A DNA stretch of 64,000 nt. Source: Amylibacter sp. GTDB lineage: Bacteria > Pseudomonadota > Alphaproteobacteria > Rhodobacterales > Rhodobacteraceae. The position numbers and the translations under genes were made by a program. The DNA lies in NCBI GenBank assembly GCA_021775355.1, contig JAJFHZ010000034.1, positions 1 to 64,000 of the forward strand, read 5' to 3'. The notes under the pieces were generated by a model. It saw only the letters and a list, made by a program, of their open reading frames with translations. It made no database searches and was not told the DNA's origin. The number at the start of each line of letters is the position of its first letter. Position 1 is the first letter of the stretch. This document shows positions 18,309-26,532 of the stretch, piece by piece.

Positions 18309-20156
18309 ATGAATAAAATAGTAACAAGACAGTTGACCGCGCGTGAAGCTTATGGACGATTGTGGCATGGTTGGGTCAAAAAACATTGGGCCTCATTGCT
18401 GTTGTCAGTCGGTTTGATGGTGATAATTGCTTTGGCAACAGCGGGTTACGCAAAATTTATGGAATTTTCCATTGGCGGATTAGAAGCACGTGATACTGAT
18501 GTTATATTCTGGGCTCCGGTTGGTATTATCGGTCTGACCTTAACGCGCAGTATTTGCCACTATACGAATGTTATTTTGCAAAATCGTATTCTTAGCCGTG
18601 TTCAGGCCGATATGCAGCGCGAAATGTACGACACTTTGGTGGATATGGATTTGGCTCAACTTCTTTCCGAAGCACCTGCAGCCATTGCTGCCCGGTTTTC
18701 GGCGGATATCGAATTGGTGCGCGGGGCTACAGTTGCGGTCTTTGGGTCTTTACGCGATGTTTTAACGCTGATTGCAACAATTGCTGTCATGTTGTCGATA
18801 GATTGGGTGATGACATTGGCCTTGGTCTCTATCTTTGCGCTGGTTTTTATACCTGTCGGTTTTGCGGGGGCGCGTATCCGCAGCTCATCAAAAGAAATCC
18901 AGCAAGAGATCGGACAAATGACCAGTGCGATCAACGAAGGTCTGTCAGGTATTCGTATGGTGCGTACCTATCAGTTGGAAAATACGCTCAAGACGACTTC
19001 GAACAAAAGCTTTGAACGTTTGTTTGATTTGCGCATCGCGATCGTGAAATGGCAGGCGGCCTTATCCCCGATTGTCGAAGCTTTGGCAGGGGTTGCCGTG
19101 GGTGTTACCCTGTTTTTTGTGGGCTTGCGTATCCAAACGGGTGCAATTGATATTGCCGGTATGATCGGGTTGATCACGGCGTTGGGCGTTTTGACAAATC
19201 CGGGGCGTAAATTGACACAGGCCTTTGCCGTTGGGGCGCAGGGTATTTCCGCACTGGAACGGGTTTACAGCTTTTTCGACACGAAAAATACAGTTATCGA
19301 TGGACCAAATATCGTTAAGGACGGGCGGGCGCAGGGTGAAATTATCTTTGATAAAGTGGATTTCATTTATCCTGATGGTTATCAGGCGCTGAAGGATATA
19401 AACCTTACGATTGAAGCGGGTAAAACTTATGCATTCGTTGGCCGTTCCGGAGCCGGGAAAACGACTGTTTTCAACTTGCTACCACGCTTGTTTGATACTT
19501 CAAACGGCGTCATCCAACTGGACGGAAAAGATATCAAATCCCTGACTTTGAAATCTTTGCGCGATCAAATATCGCTGGTCAGTCAGGATAGTATTCTTCT
19601 GTCCGGAAGTGTGACCCAAAATATCGGATTTGGCCGTGAAGGGGCAGATGAAAAGGCCTGTATCAAAGCTGCGAAAGCGGCAGCGGCACATGGATTTATC
19701 ACTAAACTGTCAAAAGGTTACGACACGATGGTCGAGCCGTCAAAAGCTACATTTTCAGGTGGTGAACGGCAACGCTTGTCAATTGCCCGGGCCATTGTGC
19801 GTGATGCACCGATTTTGTTGCTGGATGAACCGACATCTGCACTTGATGCGGAGTCTGAAGCGTCTATCAAGGCCGCTCTTGATGCGCTATCCAAAGGGCG
19901 TACCACGCTGGTGATTGCGCACCGTTTATCGACGATTCTGCATGCGGATCAAATCGTGGTGATGGATGCAGGTCAGATCGTGGCGCAAGGCACCCATGAT
20001 GAACTGTTGGAACAAGGCGGACTTTATGCCGACTTGTTCAACCTGCAGTTTGACATGAGCCCATCGAAAGAGGCAGGTCCGGTTCATCGGGGGCATAAGA
20101 CCCGGAAACCAGCAGTTGGGCCGGTTGAGCGTATCTTTCGTATGCTGGGATTTTAG
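18309..20156 (+). CDS. ABC exporter, fused permease-ATPase (MsbA-like)
   Basis: 615 residues. The N-terminal ~330 residues hold six membrane helices, and the C-terminal nucleotide-binding domain shows Walker A (GRSGAGKTTVF), signature (FSGGERQRLS), Walker B (ILLLDEPTSALD) and H loop (IAHRLS). It fits the half-transporter family that includes MsbA, which flips lipids or exports drugs. The start at 18309 is a choice: in-frame ATGs at 18285 and 18192 exist, but the latter reaches into the promoter of the divergent gene. The substrate cannot be told from sequence. Confidence 0.9.
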   Translation: MNKIVTRQLTAREAYGRLWHGWVKKHWASLLLSVGLMVIIALATAGYAKFMEFSIGGLEARDTDVIFWAPVGIIGLTLTRSICHYTNVILQNRILSRVQADMQREMYDTLVDMDLAQLLSEAPAAIAARFSADIELVRGATVAVFGSLRDVLTLIATIAVMLSIDWVMTLALVSIFALVFIPVGFAGARIRSSSKEIQQEIGQMTSAINEGLSGIRMVRTYQLENTLKTTSNKSFERLFDLRIAIVKWQAALSPIVEALAGVAVGVTLFFVGLRIQTGAIDIAGMIGLITALGVLTNPGRKLTQAFAVGAQGISALERVYSFFDTKNTVIDGPNIVKDGRAQGEIIFDKVDFIYPDGYQALKDINLTIEAGKTYAFVGRSGAGKTTVFNLLPRLFDTSNGVIQLDGKDIKSLTLKSLRDQISLVSQDSILLSGSVTQNIGFGREGADEKACIKAAKAAAAHGFITKLSKGYDTMVEPSKATFSGGERQRLSIARAIVRDAPILLLDEPTSALDAESEASIKAALDALSKGRTTLVIAHRLSTILHADQIVVMDAGQIVAQGTHDELLEQGGLYADLFNLQFDMSPSKEAGPVHRGHKTRKPAVGPVERIFRMLGF

Positions 20157-20167
20157 CTGGTGGAACT

Positions 20168-20848
20168 TTAGCGGTGGTATCGTTCAGCTAATTTTTCTGG
20201 CGAAACACCTAAAAAATACAAGGCCAACGTGCCAACGTTTTTACGTGCCCGTGTGAACCAACCGTCTTTTGTGTACCTGTCGGAACATGTTGTTGCGGTA
20301 ATCGGAAGGGCGGTTAATTGTCCGCGTAACTTGCATACTAAAGCGACGTCTTCCATCAGCGGTATATTCTGATAACCGCCTGTTTGGGTGTACAATTGAC
20401 TGGAAATAAGCAGACTTTGATCGCCGTAGGGCAGGCCAAACAATTTTGAACGCAGATTGGCGAATAGGGCAATCAGGCGTGGTGCAAACCCGCCTTGATC
20501 GAAGGCCAACCTGCAATAAGCCGCTTTGGGGTTGGTGTTTACATGTGCCTCCATCACAGCCACCCAGTTATTCGATAGAATGGTATCGGTATGGATGAAC
20601 AGTATCCAGCGGCCTTTTGCCGCTTTGGCACCTGCCTGTAATTGCTGGCCGCGCCCTTTGGCGGTTTTGATCAGAACGGCGCCTGTATCATTCGCAACAC
20701 TTGCAATATCGTCTGTTGAGCCTCCATCGGCAAAAATCACCTCGCAAATTAATGATTTTTCCATACCCTCATACAGGCATGCCAAAGTAGGCCCGATGCT
20801 ATGGGCTGTGTTCAACGTTGGGATCACAACAGAGATAGGTGCGGGCAT
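20168..20848 (-). CDS. Family 2 glycosyltransferase (TIGR04283-like)
   Basis: 226 residues from ATG 20848 (MPAPISVVIPTLNTAHSI). GT2 features are the nucleotide-sugar binding VVIPTLN and IFADGGSTDD, and the DxD-like HTDT. The late motif GYGD/LPYGDQSLL and PLMEDVALV are typical of the TIGR04283 group, one member of which makes arsenosugars. No arsenic genes lie nearby, so the acceptor is unknown. The upstream in-frame start at 20935 overlaps the divergent ygfZ gene and is rejected. Confidence 0.85.
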   Translation of the reverse strand: MPAPISVVIPTLNTAHSIGPTLACLYEGMEKSLICEVIFADGGSTDDIASVANDTGAVLIKTAKGRGQQLQAGAKAAKGRWILFIHTDTILSNNWVAVMEAHVNTNPKAAYCRLAFDQGGFAPRLIALFANLRSKLFGLPYGDQSLLISSQLYTQTGGYQNIPLMEDVALVCKLRGQLTALPITATTCSDRYTKDGWFTRARKNVGTLALYFLGVSPEKLAERYHR

Positions 20849-20920
20849 ATGTGGCCTAAAGTGGATTGTCTTGTGCCTGTTTAAAGCATAAGCAAAAGGA
20901 AAGCGATATAGGACTGTGCT

Positions 20921-21670
20921 ATGAATGGTGAACATGCAAGTGATCGAACAGTCTTAAAGATTTCGGGCGGGGATGCGCGAAAATTCTTGCAGGATCTGGT
21001 GACGAATAATCTGGATAATCAAGGATTGATTTATGCAGCTCTTTTGACACCGCAAGGCAAATATCTTTTCGACTTTTTTCTGCTTGAACAGGATAATCAC
21101 TGGCTGCTGGATGTGAAGTCTGATCGCGCGGCGGCCCTGACTGGGCGCCTGACCATGTACCGTTTGCGGGCCGATGTTATTATTGAAGACAGCGGATTGT
21201 CGGTGCAGCGCGGTTTGGGCGCGGCACCTGTCGGGGCTGTTGTCGATCCACGCCATGCGGACCTTGGTTGGCGGCTTTATGGAACCGACGCCGGGATTGC
21301 GGCCGATATTGACTGGGACGCTATACGTGTTGAACATTGTATTCCCGAAACAGGCATCGAACTGATACCGGATGAGACCTACATTCTGGAAGCGGGATTT
21401 GAACGGCTGAACGGGGTGGATTTCAAAAAAGGTTGCTATGTCGGGCAGGAAATTTCCGCGCGGATGAAACACAAAACCGAGCTGCGCAAAGGTCTGGCTT
21501 CGGTTGAAGTTGAAGGCACTGCGCCTGTTGGCACCCCGATCACATCAAACGGCAAACCTGCGGGGGTACTTTATACCCAAGCGGGTGGCATAGCGATTGC
21601 GTATCTGCGGTTTAACCGCGCCAAGGGTGATTTGCGCGCAGGTGATGCCAGTGTTCGCTTAAGTGCGTAA
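20921..21670 (+). CDS. ygfZ: Folate-binding YgfZ/GcvT-like protein
   Basis: 249 residues. The YgfZ signature KGCYVGQE is present (residues ~170-177), with the GcvT-like N-terminal fold (ISGGDARKFLQDLVTN). YgfZ uses tetrahydrofolate and supports assembly or repair of some iron-sulfur enzymes. It ends 12 bp inside the convergent SDR gene and starts divergently from the glycosyltransferase. Confidence 0.93.
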   Translation: MNGEHASDRTVLKISGGDARKFLQDLVTNNLDNQGLIYAALLTPQGKYLFDFFLLEQDNHWLLDVKSDRAAALTGRLTMYRLRADVIIEDSGLSVQRGLGAAPVGAVVDPRHADLGWRLYGTDAGIAADIDWDAIRVEHCIPETGIELIPDETYILEAGFERLNGVDFKKGCYVGQEISARMKHKTELRKGLASVEVEGTAPVGTPITSNGKPAGVLYTQAGGIAIAYLRFNRAKGDLRAGDASVRLSA

Positions 21671-22414
21671 AATCTTGCGCGCCAGCGGCGGGCAGATCAG
21701 GTTGATGATGCGCAGAAACTTGGTGCGCCCGACCCAAACCTCGGATTTACCCGCTTGAACACCATTCACAACGGCGGTGGCCGCGTCTTGGGGGGGCATG
21801 CCGTCATCACCATATCCTTTTGTCATATCGGTGTTAACCAAATCCATTATTGCTTCGGTCACCTGAACATGCGGGGCCGATGTTTGGCACTGATAACGCA
21901 GTCCGATTGAAAAACTTCTGATCGCGGCTTTGGTGGCGCAATAAACCGGTGCGTTTTCCTTTGGGCCGATGGCAAGGCCCGAACTGATGTTGACCACGAC
22001 AGCCCGGGATTGAGCTTTTAACACTGGCAACAAACCGATGCTCAGTGAAATAACCGCGTCCACATTCAATGCAATCTCGGTGCGCGCACCTTTGATATGT
22101 CTTTTTACATTATCCGACAGCAAATCTGCCCCGAATTGAATGCCTGCGTTGTTGATCAGAACCGACAGATCAGGGTGATCTTTGCCGATCTCGGCAATGA
22201 TGCGGTCGACTTCGGCGTGTTTGGACAGGTCTGCCTGTATCCCCGTGATTTGGTTCGGGTGATCAAGGGCCACCTGATCCAAGTCTTTCTGATTGCGGCC
22301 AACGATAATAATTTGCGCCCCAAGCCCAGCCAGTTGGCGAACTATTTCACGGCCAATTCCGCGCCCACCGCCTGTGACAAGAACGGTTTTATCTTTTAAA
22401 TTGAATGTAGGCAT
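21659..22414 (-). CDS. Short-chain dehydrogenase/reductase
   Basis: 251 residues from ATG 22414 (a TTG one codon earlier is less likely). Rossmann cofactor motif TGGGRGIG, NNAG, catalytic Ser (NISSG) and YxxxK (YCATK). The subtype resembles DltE-like oxidoreductases. NAD(P)-dependent, substrate unknown. Overlaps ygfZ by 12 bp at the 3' ends. Confidence 0.88.
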   Translation of the reverse strand: MPTFNLKDKTVLVTGGGRGIGREIVRQLAGLGAQIIIVGRNQKDLDQVALDHPNQITGIQADLSKHAEVDRIIAEIGKDHPDLSVLINNAGIQFGADLLSDNVKRHIKGARTEIALNVDAVISLSIGLLPVLKAQSRAVVVNISSGLAIGPKENAPVYCATKAAIRSFSIGLRYQCQTSAPHVQVTEAIMDLVNTDMTKGYGDDGMPPQDAATAVVNGVQAGKSEVWVGRTKFLRIINLICPPLARKILRT

Positions 22415-22498
22415 CAATCATATCCTAACAGTGGTTGATACAACGTTACGCCAAATGCGCTCCGCGCGGGGGTATTTATACGAAAAAGAAATGGGATT

Positions 22499-23290
22499 TT
22501 AGTCGTTGCGTACCACTTTTACAAACTGGTTGAAAATAGGTTCATTTGACGCAATTACGCTACCGTCAATCATGCTGTCGCCACCTTCAAAGACCGAACA
22601 GGTCAAACCGCCTGCTTCTTTGACCAGTAACAGGCCAGCGGCAATATCCCATGCGTTCAAGTGGCGTTCCCAATAACCGTCATAACGACCGGCAGCAGTA
22701 TAGGCCAAATCAAGCGATGCAGCCCCCCAGCGACGCACACCTGCGCAGGCCGGCAAAATGCGCGCCAGATCTTGTAGTGTTTCGGGCAAATCGGCGCGTC
22801 CGCCAAAGGGCAGGCCTGTTGCGAAGATCATTTCGATCATTTTTGTGCGGCCCGATGCCCGAATGCGTTTGTCGTTCAGCCACGCACCACCACCTTTTTC
22901 GGCGATGAACATTTCTTCGCCAACCGGGTTGAACACCACAGCGGCAACAATTTCGCCCTTGTGTTCCAATGCGATGGATATCGCCCAGTGGGGTAGACCG
23001 TGCAGGAAGTTGGTGGTGCCGTCCAACGGGTCAACTATCCAGCGCCGCGTTGGATCGGCCCCCATTATTTCGGCACTTTCTTCACCGCAAAATCCGTAGT
23101 TGGGGCGTGCTTCCATCAGCTCTTCTTGCAAGATTTCTTCGGCTTTCAAATCAGCGCGGCTAACAAAATCACCCGGGCCTTTGGCAGATACCTGCAGGTT
23201 TTCAACTTCTTTGAAATCGCGCATCAACGAGCGGCTAGCTTTGCGGGCGGCTTTGATCATCACATTGATATTGGCGGACCATTGCGACAT
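22499..23290 (-). CDS. suhB: Inositol monophosphatase family protein (SuhB-like)
   Basis: 263 residues. Metal-binding motifs of the family are all present: GEES (FCGEESAE), DPLDGTTNF and WDIAAG. It dephosphorylates inositol-1-phosphate or related sugar phosphates; SuhB in other bacteria also joins the rRNA antitermination complex. The start at 23290 has AAGGA 9 nt upstream; a longer frame to 23554 enters the neighbouring LysR gene and is not used. Confidence 0.92.
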   Translation of the reverse strand: MSQWSANINVMIKAARKASRSLMRDFKEVENLQVSAKGPGDFVSRADLKAEEILQEELMEARPNYGFCGEESAEIMGADPTRRWIVDPLDGTTNFLHGLPHWAISIALEHKGEIVAAVVFNPVGEEMFIAEKGGGAWLNDKRIRASGRTKMIEMIFATGLPFGGRADLPETLQDLARILPACAGVRRWGAASLDLAYTAAGRYDGYWERHLNAWDIAAGLLLVKEAGGLTCSVFEGGDSMIDGSVIASNEPIFNQFVKVVRND

Positions 23291-23357
23291 GGGGTATCGT
23301 CCTTTTGTTCGGGTTGGCACCCTTTGGCTTAGTTTTAAGGGAAGGTCAACAGAGGCC

Positions 23358-24251
23358 CTACCTGATCGCCTGATCTTTGGTGTATTTAACGAAGTCCTGA
23401 ATATAACCCAGTTCAATATCCGCATCACGCACGGCTGCAAAAAGGCGGCGGGACACTCCGTTCTTTGTAATCCTTTTGGTGACAAAATCATGGCCGTATT
23501 GTTCATTGGCCACAACCCAGTCGGGCAGAACAGATACGCCGCGATTGGACGCAACCAGCAGCATGATCACGGCGGTCAATTCAATTTGGCGCAGGGCCTT
23601 TGGTTCAATTTTGGCAGGGGTCAATAATTCGGTGTAAACATCCAGACGGGTTTTATCCTCGGGGTAAGTGATCAGGATTTGGTCGCGCAAATCTTCGGCG
23701 ACGATATAATCCTTTTGTGCCAAAGGGTGATCGGTGGCGCAGATAAAAGTCGGTTCATAATCGAAAAGCGGTATGAAAGAAATACCGGCGATCGCCTCGG
23801 GATCGTCAGAAATAGCAACGTCCACCTCTTCGCGCTGCAATGCAGGCAACGCATCAAACGCAAGACTGGGGCGGATATCGACATCAACCTGCCCCCAGCT
23901 TTTACGGAATTGTTCCAATACGGGAAACAGCCAGTCGAAACAGGCGTGGCATTCAATGGCGATGTGTAAACGGCCCGCCTTGCCGTCAATGGTTTCCGAA
24001 AAATCCATTTCAACGGCTTCCACGCGGGGTAATATTTCTTCGGCCAGTTTCAATAATTTATGACCGGCTTTGGATAATTTCAAAGGTTTTGAACGGCGCA
24101 GGAACAGTTCCATACCGACCTGATCCTCCAGGGCTTTTACCTGATGCGATAGGGCCGATTGGGTGATGTTCAAAACATCCGCGGCACGCGCCAACCCGCC
24201 TTGGTCGTGAATAGCTTTGATGGTGCGCAGGTGACGAAATTCTATGTACAT
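23358..24251 (-). CDS. metR: LysR-family regulator, MetR-like
   Basis: 297 residues from ATG 24251 (MYIEFRHLRTIKAI). Its HTH is GLARAADVLNITQSALSHQV, typical of MetR, which activates methionine genes with homocysteine as co-effector. It is divergent from metF with a perfect palindrome in the shared 102-bp gap. The name rests on the N-terminal sequence and this context. Confidence 0.85.
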   Translation of the reverse strand: MYIEFRHLRTIKAIHDQGGLARAADVLNITQSALSHQVKALEDQVGMELFLRRSKPLKLSKAGHKLLKLAEEILPRVEAVEMDFSETIDGKAGRLHIAIECHACFDWLFPVLEQFRKSWGQVDVDIRPSLAFDALPALQREEVDVAISDDPEAIAGISFIPLFDYEPTFICATDHPLAQKDYIVAEDLRDQILITYPEDKTRLDVYTELLTPAKIEPKALRQIELTAVIMLLVASNRGVSVLPDWVVANEQYGHDFVTKRITKNGVSRRLFAAVRDADIELGYIQDFVKYTKDQAIR

Positions 24252-24271
24252 AAAAAGACCTATGTGAGTGT

Positions 24272-24301
24272 AATTCATATTTTATATTAGAAATATGAAT
24301 T
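24272..24301. promoter_or_regulatory. Palindromic operator between metR-like gene and metF
   Basis: A perfect 11-bp inverted repeat, AATTCATATTT and AAATATGAATT, with an 8-bp spacer (24283-24290). The arms carry the TTCA/TGAA halves of MetR sites, in inverse order to the E. coli consensus TGAA-N5-TTCA. It is centred 36 bp from the regulator start and 67 bp from the metF start, so it could serve both. Confidence 0.65.
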
Positions 24302-24353
24302 TGATTCAATGGGGAACTTATGTGAGAACCGCCTTAACAAAAGGAAATATGCC

Positions 24354-25235
24354 ATGTCTATCATCCGCGAATCTTTCGGTCTTTCATTCGAGTTTTTCCC
24401 GCCAAACTCTTTAGAGGCAAGCTTCAAGCTGTGGAATGCAATAGATACATTGGCAGGTTTTGCGCCAGAGTTTATCTCTGTGACTTATGGCGCAGGCGGA
24501 TCAACGCGGGAGCTAACAAAATCAGCGGTCGCGGTGATCCGTCAAAATTATGGATTGGAAGTGGCTGGTCATCTGACATGTGTTAACGCATCTCGTACGG
24601 AAGTTTTGGACGTGGCGCGCGGTTATATTGAAAGCGGTGCAAAAGAAATTGTTGCCTTGCGCGGGGATGCACCCAAAGGGGTGGACAGTTTTTCAGCCCA
24701 TCCTGAGGGTTTTGCCAGCAGCATTGAGCTGATTGAGGCTTTGGCTGAGATGAATGAATTCAAAATCCGTGTCGGGGCTTATCCGCATAAACACCCTGAA
24801 GCGGCTGATGATCTGGCCGATATCGAATATCTGAAGCGTAAGTTCGATGCAGGTGCAGACAGTGCCATAACCCAGTTTTTCTTTGAATCCGAAGATTTCC
24901 TGCGCTTTCGCGACCGTTGCGACAAGGCGGGGATCACCAATAAAATAACGCCCGGAATTTTGCCGATTGAAAACTGGGATAAGACCAAGAGGTTTGCCGC
25001 GCGCTGTGGTACACCTACGCCGGAATGGATGGACAAAGCATACCGTAATACCCAAACAGACGATGAAGCACGCTTACTGTCAACGGCACTTTGCACCGAA
25101 ATTTGCGATGACCTATTGTGCGAAGGTGTGGAAGATCTGCATTTCTACACGTTGAACGATGCGACTTTGGCCCAAGATGTCTGCCGCGCTTTGGGACGCA
25201 AGCTGATTGCACCTGCGCTGCATAAGGTGGCTTAA
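24354..25235 (+). CDS. metF: 5,10-methylenetetrahydrofolate reductase
   Basis: 293 residues of the FAD-dependent MetF family, which reduces methylene-THF to methyl-THF for methionine synthesis. Family features are SFEFFPP at the N-terminus, SVTYGAGGS, the folate-contact region LRGD and FITQFFFE-like AITQFFFESE. The ATG at 24354 follows AAGGA at 8-10 nt; a frame start at 24309 is in the operator region. The 3' end is partly repeated 670 bp downstream. Confidence 0.96.
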   Translation: MSIIRESFGLSFEFFPPNSLEASFKLWNAIDTLAGFAPEFISVTYGAGGSTRELTKSAVAVIRQNYGLEVAGHLTCVNASRTEVLDVARGYIESGAKEIVALRGDAPKGVDSFSAHPEGFASSIELIEALAEMNEFKIRVGAYPHKHPEAADDLADIEYLKRKFDAGADSAITQFFFESEDFLRFRDRCDKAGITNKITPGILPIENWDKTKRFAARCGTPTPEWMDKAYRNTQTDDEARLLSTALCTEICDDLLCEGVEDLHFYTLNDATLAQDVCRALGRKLIAPALHKVA

Positions 25236-25236
25236 A
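25217..25236 (+). repeat. Direct repeat, left copy (metF 3' end)
   Basis: GCTGCATAAGGTGGCTTAAA, covering the last metF codons and stop. A copy with one mismatch occurs at 25887-25906. Confidence 0.7.
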
Positions 25237-25497
25237 CACAAGCCTTTTATCCCGTCTGTCATGTATGACTGGCGGGGTTCATCATTTATTTAGGATCTGT
25301 AGGTTATAAGTAGGCAGGCCTGCCGTTGTAGCTATATAACCGAACAAGGGTTTGTGGACCCCTTGCACCTATACTTAACCGTTAAGTCTGGTGGCTTTCG
25401 CATTTGGCGCTGTTACCCGCCCTTTGAAAACCCGTGAACTACTTTGCTAGCAAGGGTGTTATACACTGTTAAAGATTACGGTTTTGTTATACTGCCG

Positions 25498-25532
25498 TGC
25501 GCAGGGTATGTGTTGTACACATACCCTGCGCA
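25498..25532. repeat. Perfect 16-bp inverted repeat with 3-nt loop
   Basis: Left arm TGCGCAGGGTATGTGT, right arm ACACATACCCTGCGCA, loop TGT. It starts 7 nt after the stop of the 46-residue minus-strand ORF, so it could end that transcript, but no T-run follows on either strand. It might instead be a protein-binding site. Confidence 0.75.
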
Positions 25533-25538
25533 AAATGA

Positions 25539-25679
25539 TCACTTCTGATTGCCGCTGTCTTGCTCAGCAGGTTTTCCTGTTCCTTCAAGTAGATAGATTT
25601 TCTTCGACGGCACCGGATTTCCCGACCAGTCTTTTACCCTGTCCAGGGCGCGTTGCAATGCTTGAGTGCTATTCGTCAT
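25539..25679 (-). CDS. Small protein of unknown function (46 aa)
   Basis: 46 residues starting MTNSTQALQRALDRVKDWSG, hydrophilic, with a predicted amphipathic N-terminal helix and a central PSKKIYLLEG. No family recognised. Support for reality is a strong ribosome site, CAGGAG 6-7 nt before ATG 25679; a longer frame up to 25721 lacks one. It lies inside the islet after metF. Confidence 0.5.
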   Translation of the reverse strand: MTNSTQALQRALDRVKDWSGNPVPSKKIYLLEGTGKPAEQDSGNQK

Positions 25680-25886
25680 TTCATACTCCTGATACTCGTT
25701 AATTTTTGACATAAACGTCAATACATCGATAAACAGATGCCTAAAAAAGGCAACCTTGCCGCAAGTACGACTTAATAGTGTTTAAAATAAGGCAAGAATA
25801 AGGCGGCGTGTATTTAGTGTTAGTCCTGTCCAGTTTATGAAAGATAAAGAAACAGACCTGTTTTGGGTGCCGCCAGAAAAGACGTT

Positions 25887-25906
25887 GCTGCATAAGGTGA
25901 CTTAAA
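25887..25906 (+). repeat. Direct repeat, right copy
   Basis: GCTGCATAAGGTGACTTAAA, 19 of 20 identical to the metF end at 25217-25236, ending in an in-frame stop. It closes a 22-codon ORF from ATG 25837. Confidence 0.7.
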
Positions 25907-25916
25907 AGCATTGAAA

Positions 25917-25940
25917 TAAAAAACCCGCCTTTCGGCGGGC
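25917..25940 (-). terminator. Terminator of the DoxX-like gene
   Basis: On the minus strand GCCCGCC, loop GAAA, GGCGGG, then TTTTTTAT. It follows the DoxX-like stop by a few bases. Confidence 0.9.
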
Positions 25941-25946
25941 CGTTCG

Positions 25947-26384
25947 TTAATTACGGTAACTCATTTTCGGGTCCGTTATCAGGTACTTTAAAAGCGGGAT
26001 ATATTCTGTCCTGCGTATGTAGATGATAATAAGGCCGGAAAACCATACTGCGACGGCTTGCTTGAACAATTTTCCACCATCATTATACGGATCAATCCCA
26101 AGCGGTGTGAAGACATGAAAAAATATGGCACCTGACATTAAGCCCAGCGACAACAGGCCGCCCAAAGCTTGCAGCCGGGGCATAAAAAGCAAGATACAGG
26201 CCAACAACTCTGCACCGCCTGTCAGGTATCGACCGTATGGTTCAAAAGATGCGATACCGCTCCAATCTTCAAGTACCTGAAACAGATGACTGCCTTTCGC
26301 AAATTTGTAGGGCAGGTATTTTAAAAATACATATGCAATAAAAATTGCCAGCAAATACGGTAGAATTTTTTTAATCACAGACAT
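25947..26384 (-). CDS. DoxX-like small membrane protein
   Basis: 145 residues with four hydrophobic segments, as in DoxX/MauE-like proteins (YGRYLTGGAELLACILLF is the typical second-helix region). Some relatives act with thiol or sulfur redox enzymes, but the role here is unknown. The start at 26384 has GGAGG 5 nt upstream. Single-gene unit with its own terminator. Confidence 0.82.
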   Translation of the reverse strand: MSVIKKILPYLLAIFIAYVFLKYLPYKFAKGSHLFQVLEDWSGIASFEPYGRYLTGGAELLACILLFMPRLQALGGLLSLGLMSGAIFFHVFTPLGIDPYNDGGKLFKQAVAVWFSGLIIIYIRRTEYIPLLKYLITDPKMSYRN

Positions 26385-26496
26385 GTTAGCCTCCATCATC
26401 CGTTTGATGCTAATGTCCTACGGGTATAATATTTTTGGTGCCAGTAAATTTCAGGCCGATAACCATATTGCTATTCATTGTAACATATAAAGATAG

Positions 26497-26520
26497 AACC
26501 CCGCCAAGTAGCGGGGCTTT
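26497..26520. terminator. Hairpin downstream of the MscS gene
   Basis: CCCCGC (26499-26504) pairs with GCGGGG (26511-26516) around a 6-nt loop. On the minus strand it is followed by TTCTATCTTT, on the plus strand by CTTTCTTT, so both T-runs are imperfect. It most likely ends the mscS transcript. Confidence 0.6.
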
Positions 26521-26532
26521 CTTTGATTGCAT

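Larger units (their letters stand above)
25237..25886. other. Palindrome-rich islet after metF
   Basis: About 650 bp between the two copies of the metF-end repeat. Inverted repeats seen: 25251-25276 (CCCG...CGGG, imperfect, possible weak metF terminator), 25313-25324 (GGCAGGCCTGCC), 25345-25365 (CAAGGG/CCCTTG), 25373-25387 (ACTTAAC-C-GTTAAGT), 25456-25466 and the long 25498-25532. A 46-codon ORF lies at 25539-25679 on the minus strand. No transposase or integrase was found. Confidence 0.5.

Noticed and set aside
25837..25905. 22-codon ORF ending in the right-hand metF repeat
   Set aside because: No ribosome site; better explained as sequence around a duplicated gene end.
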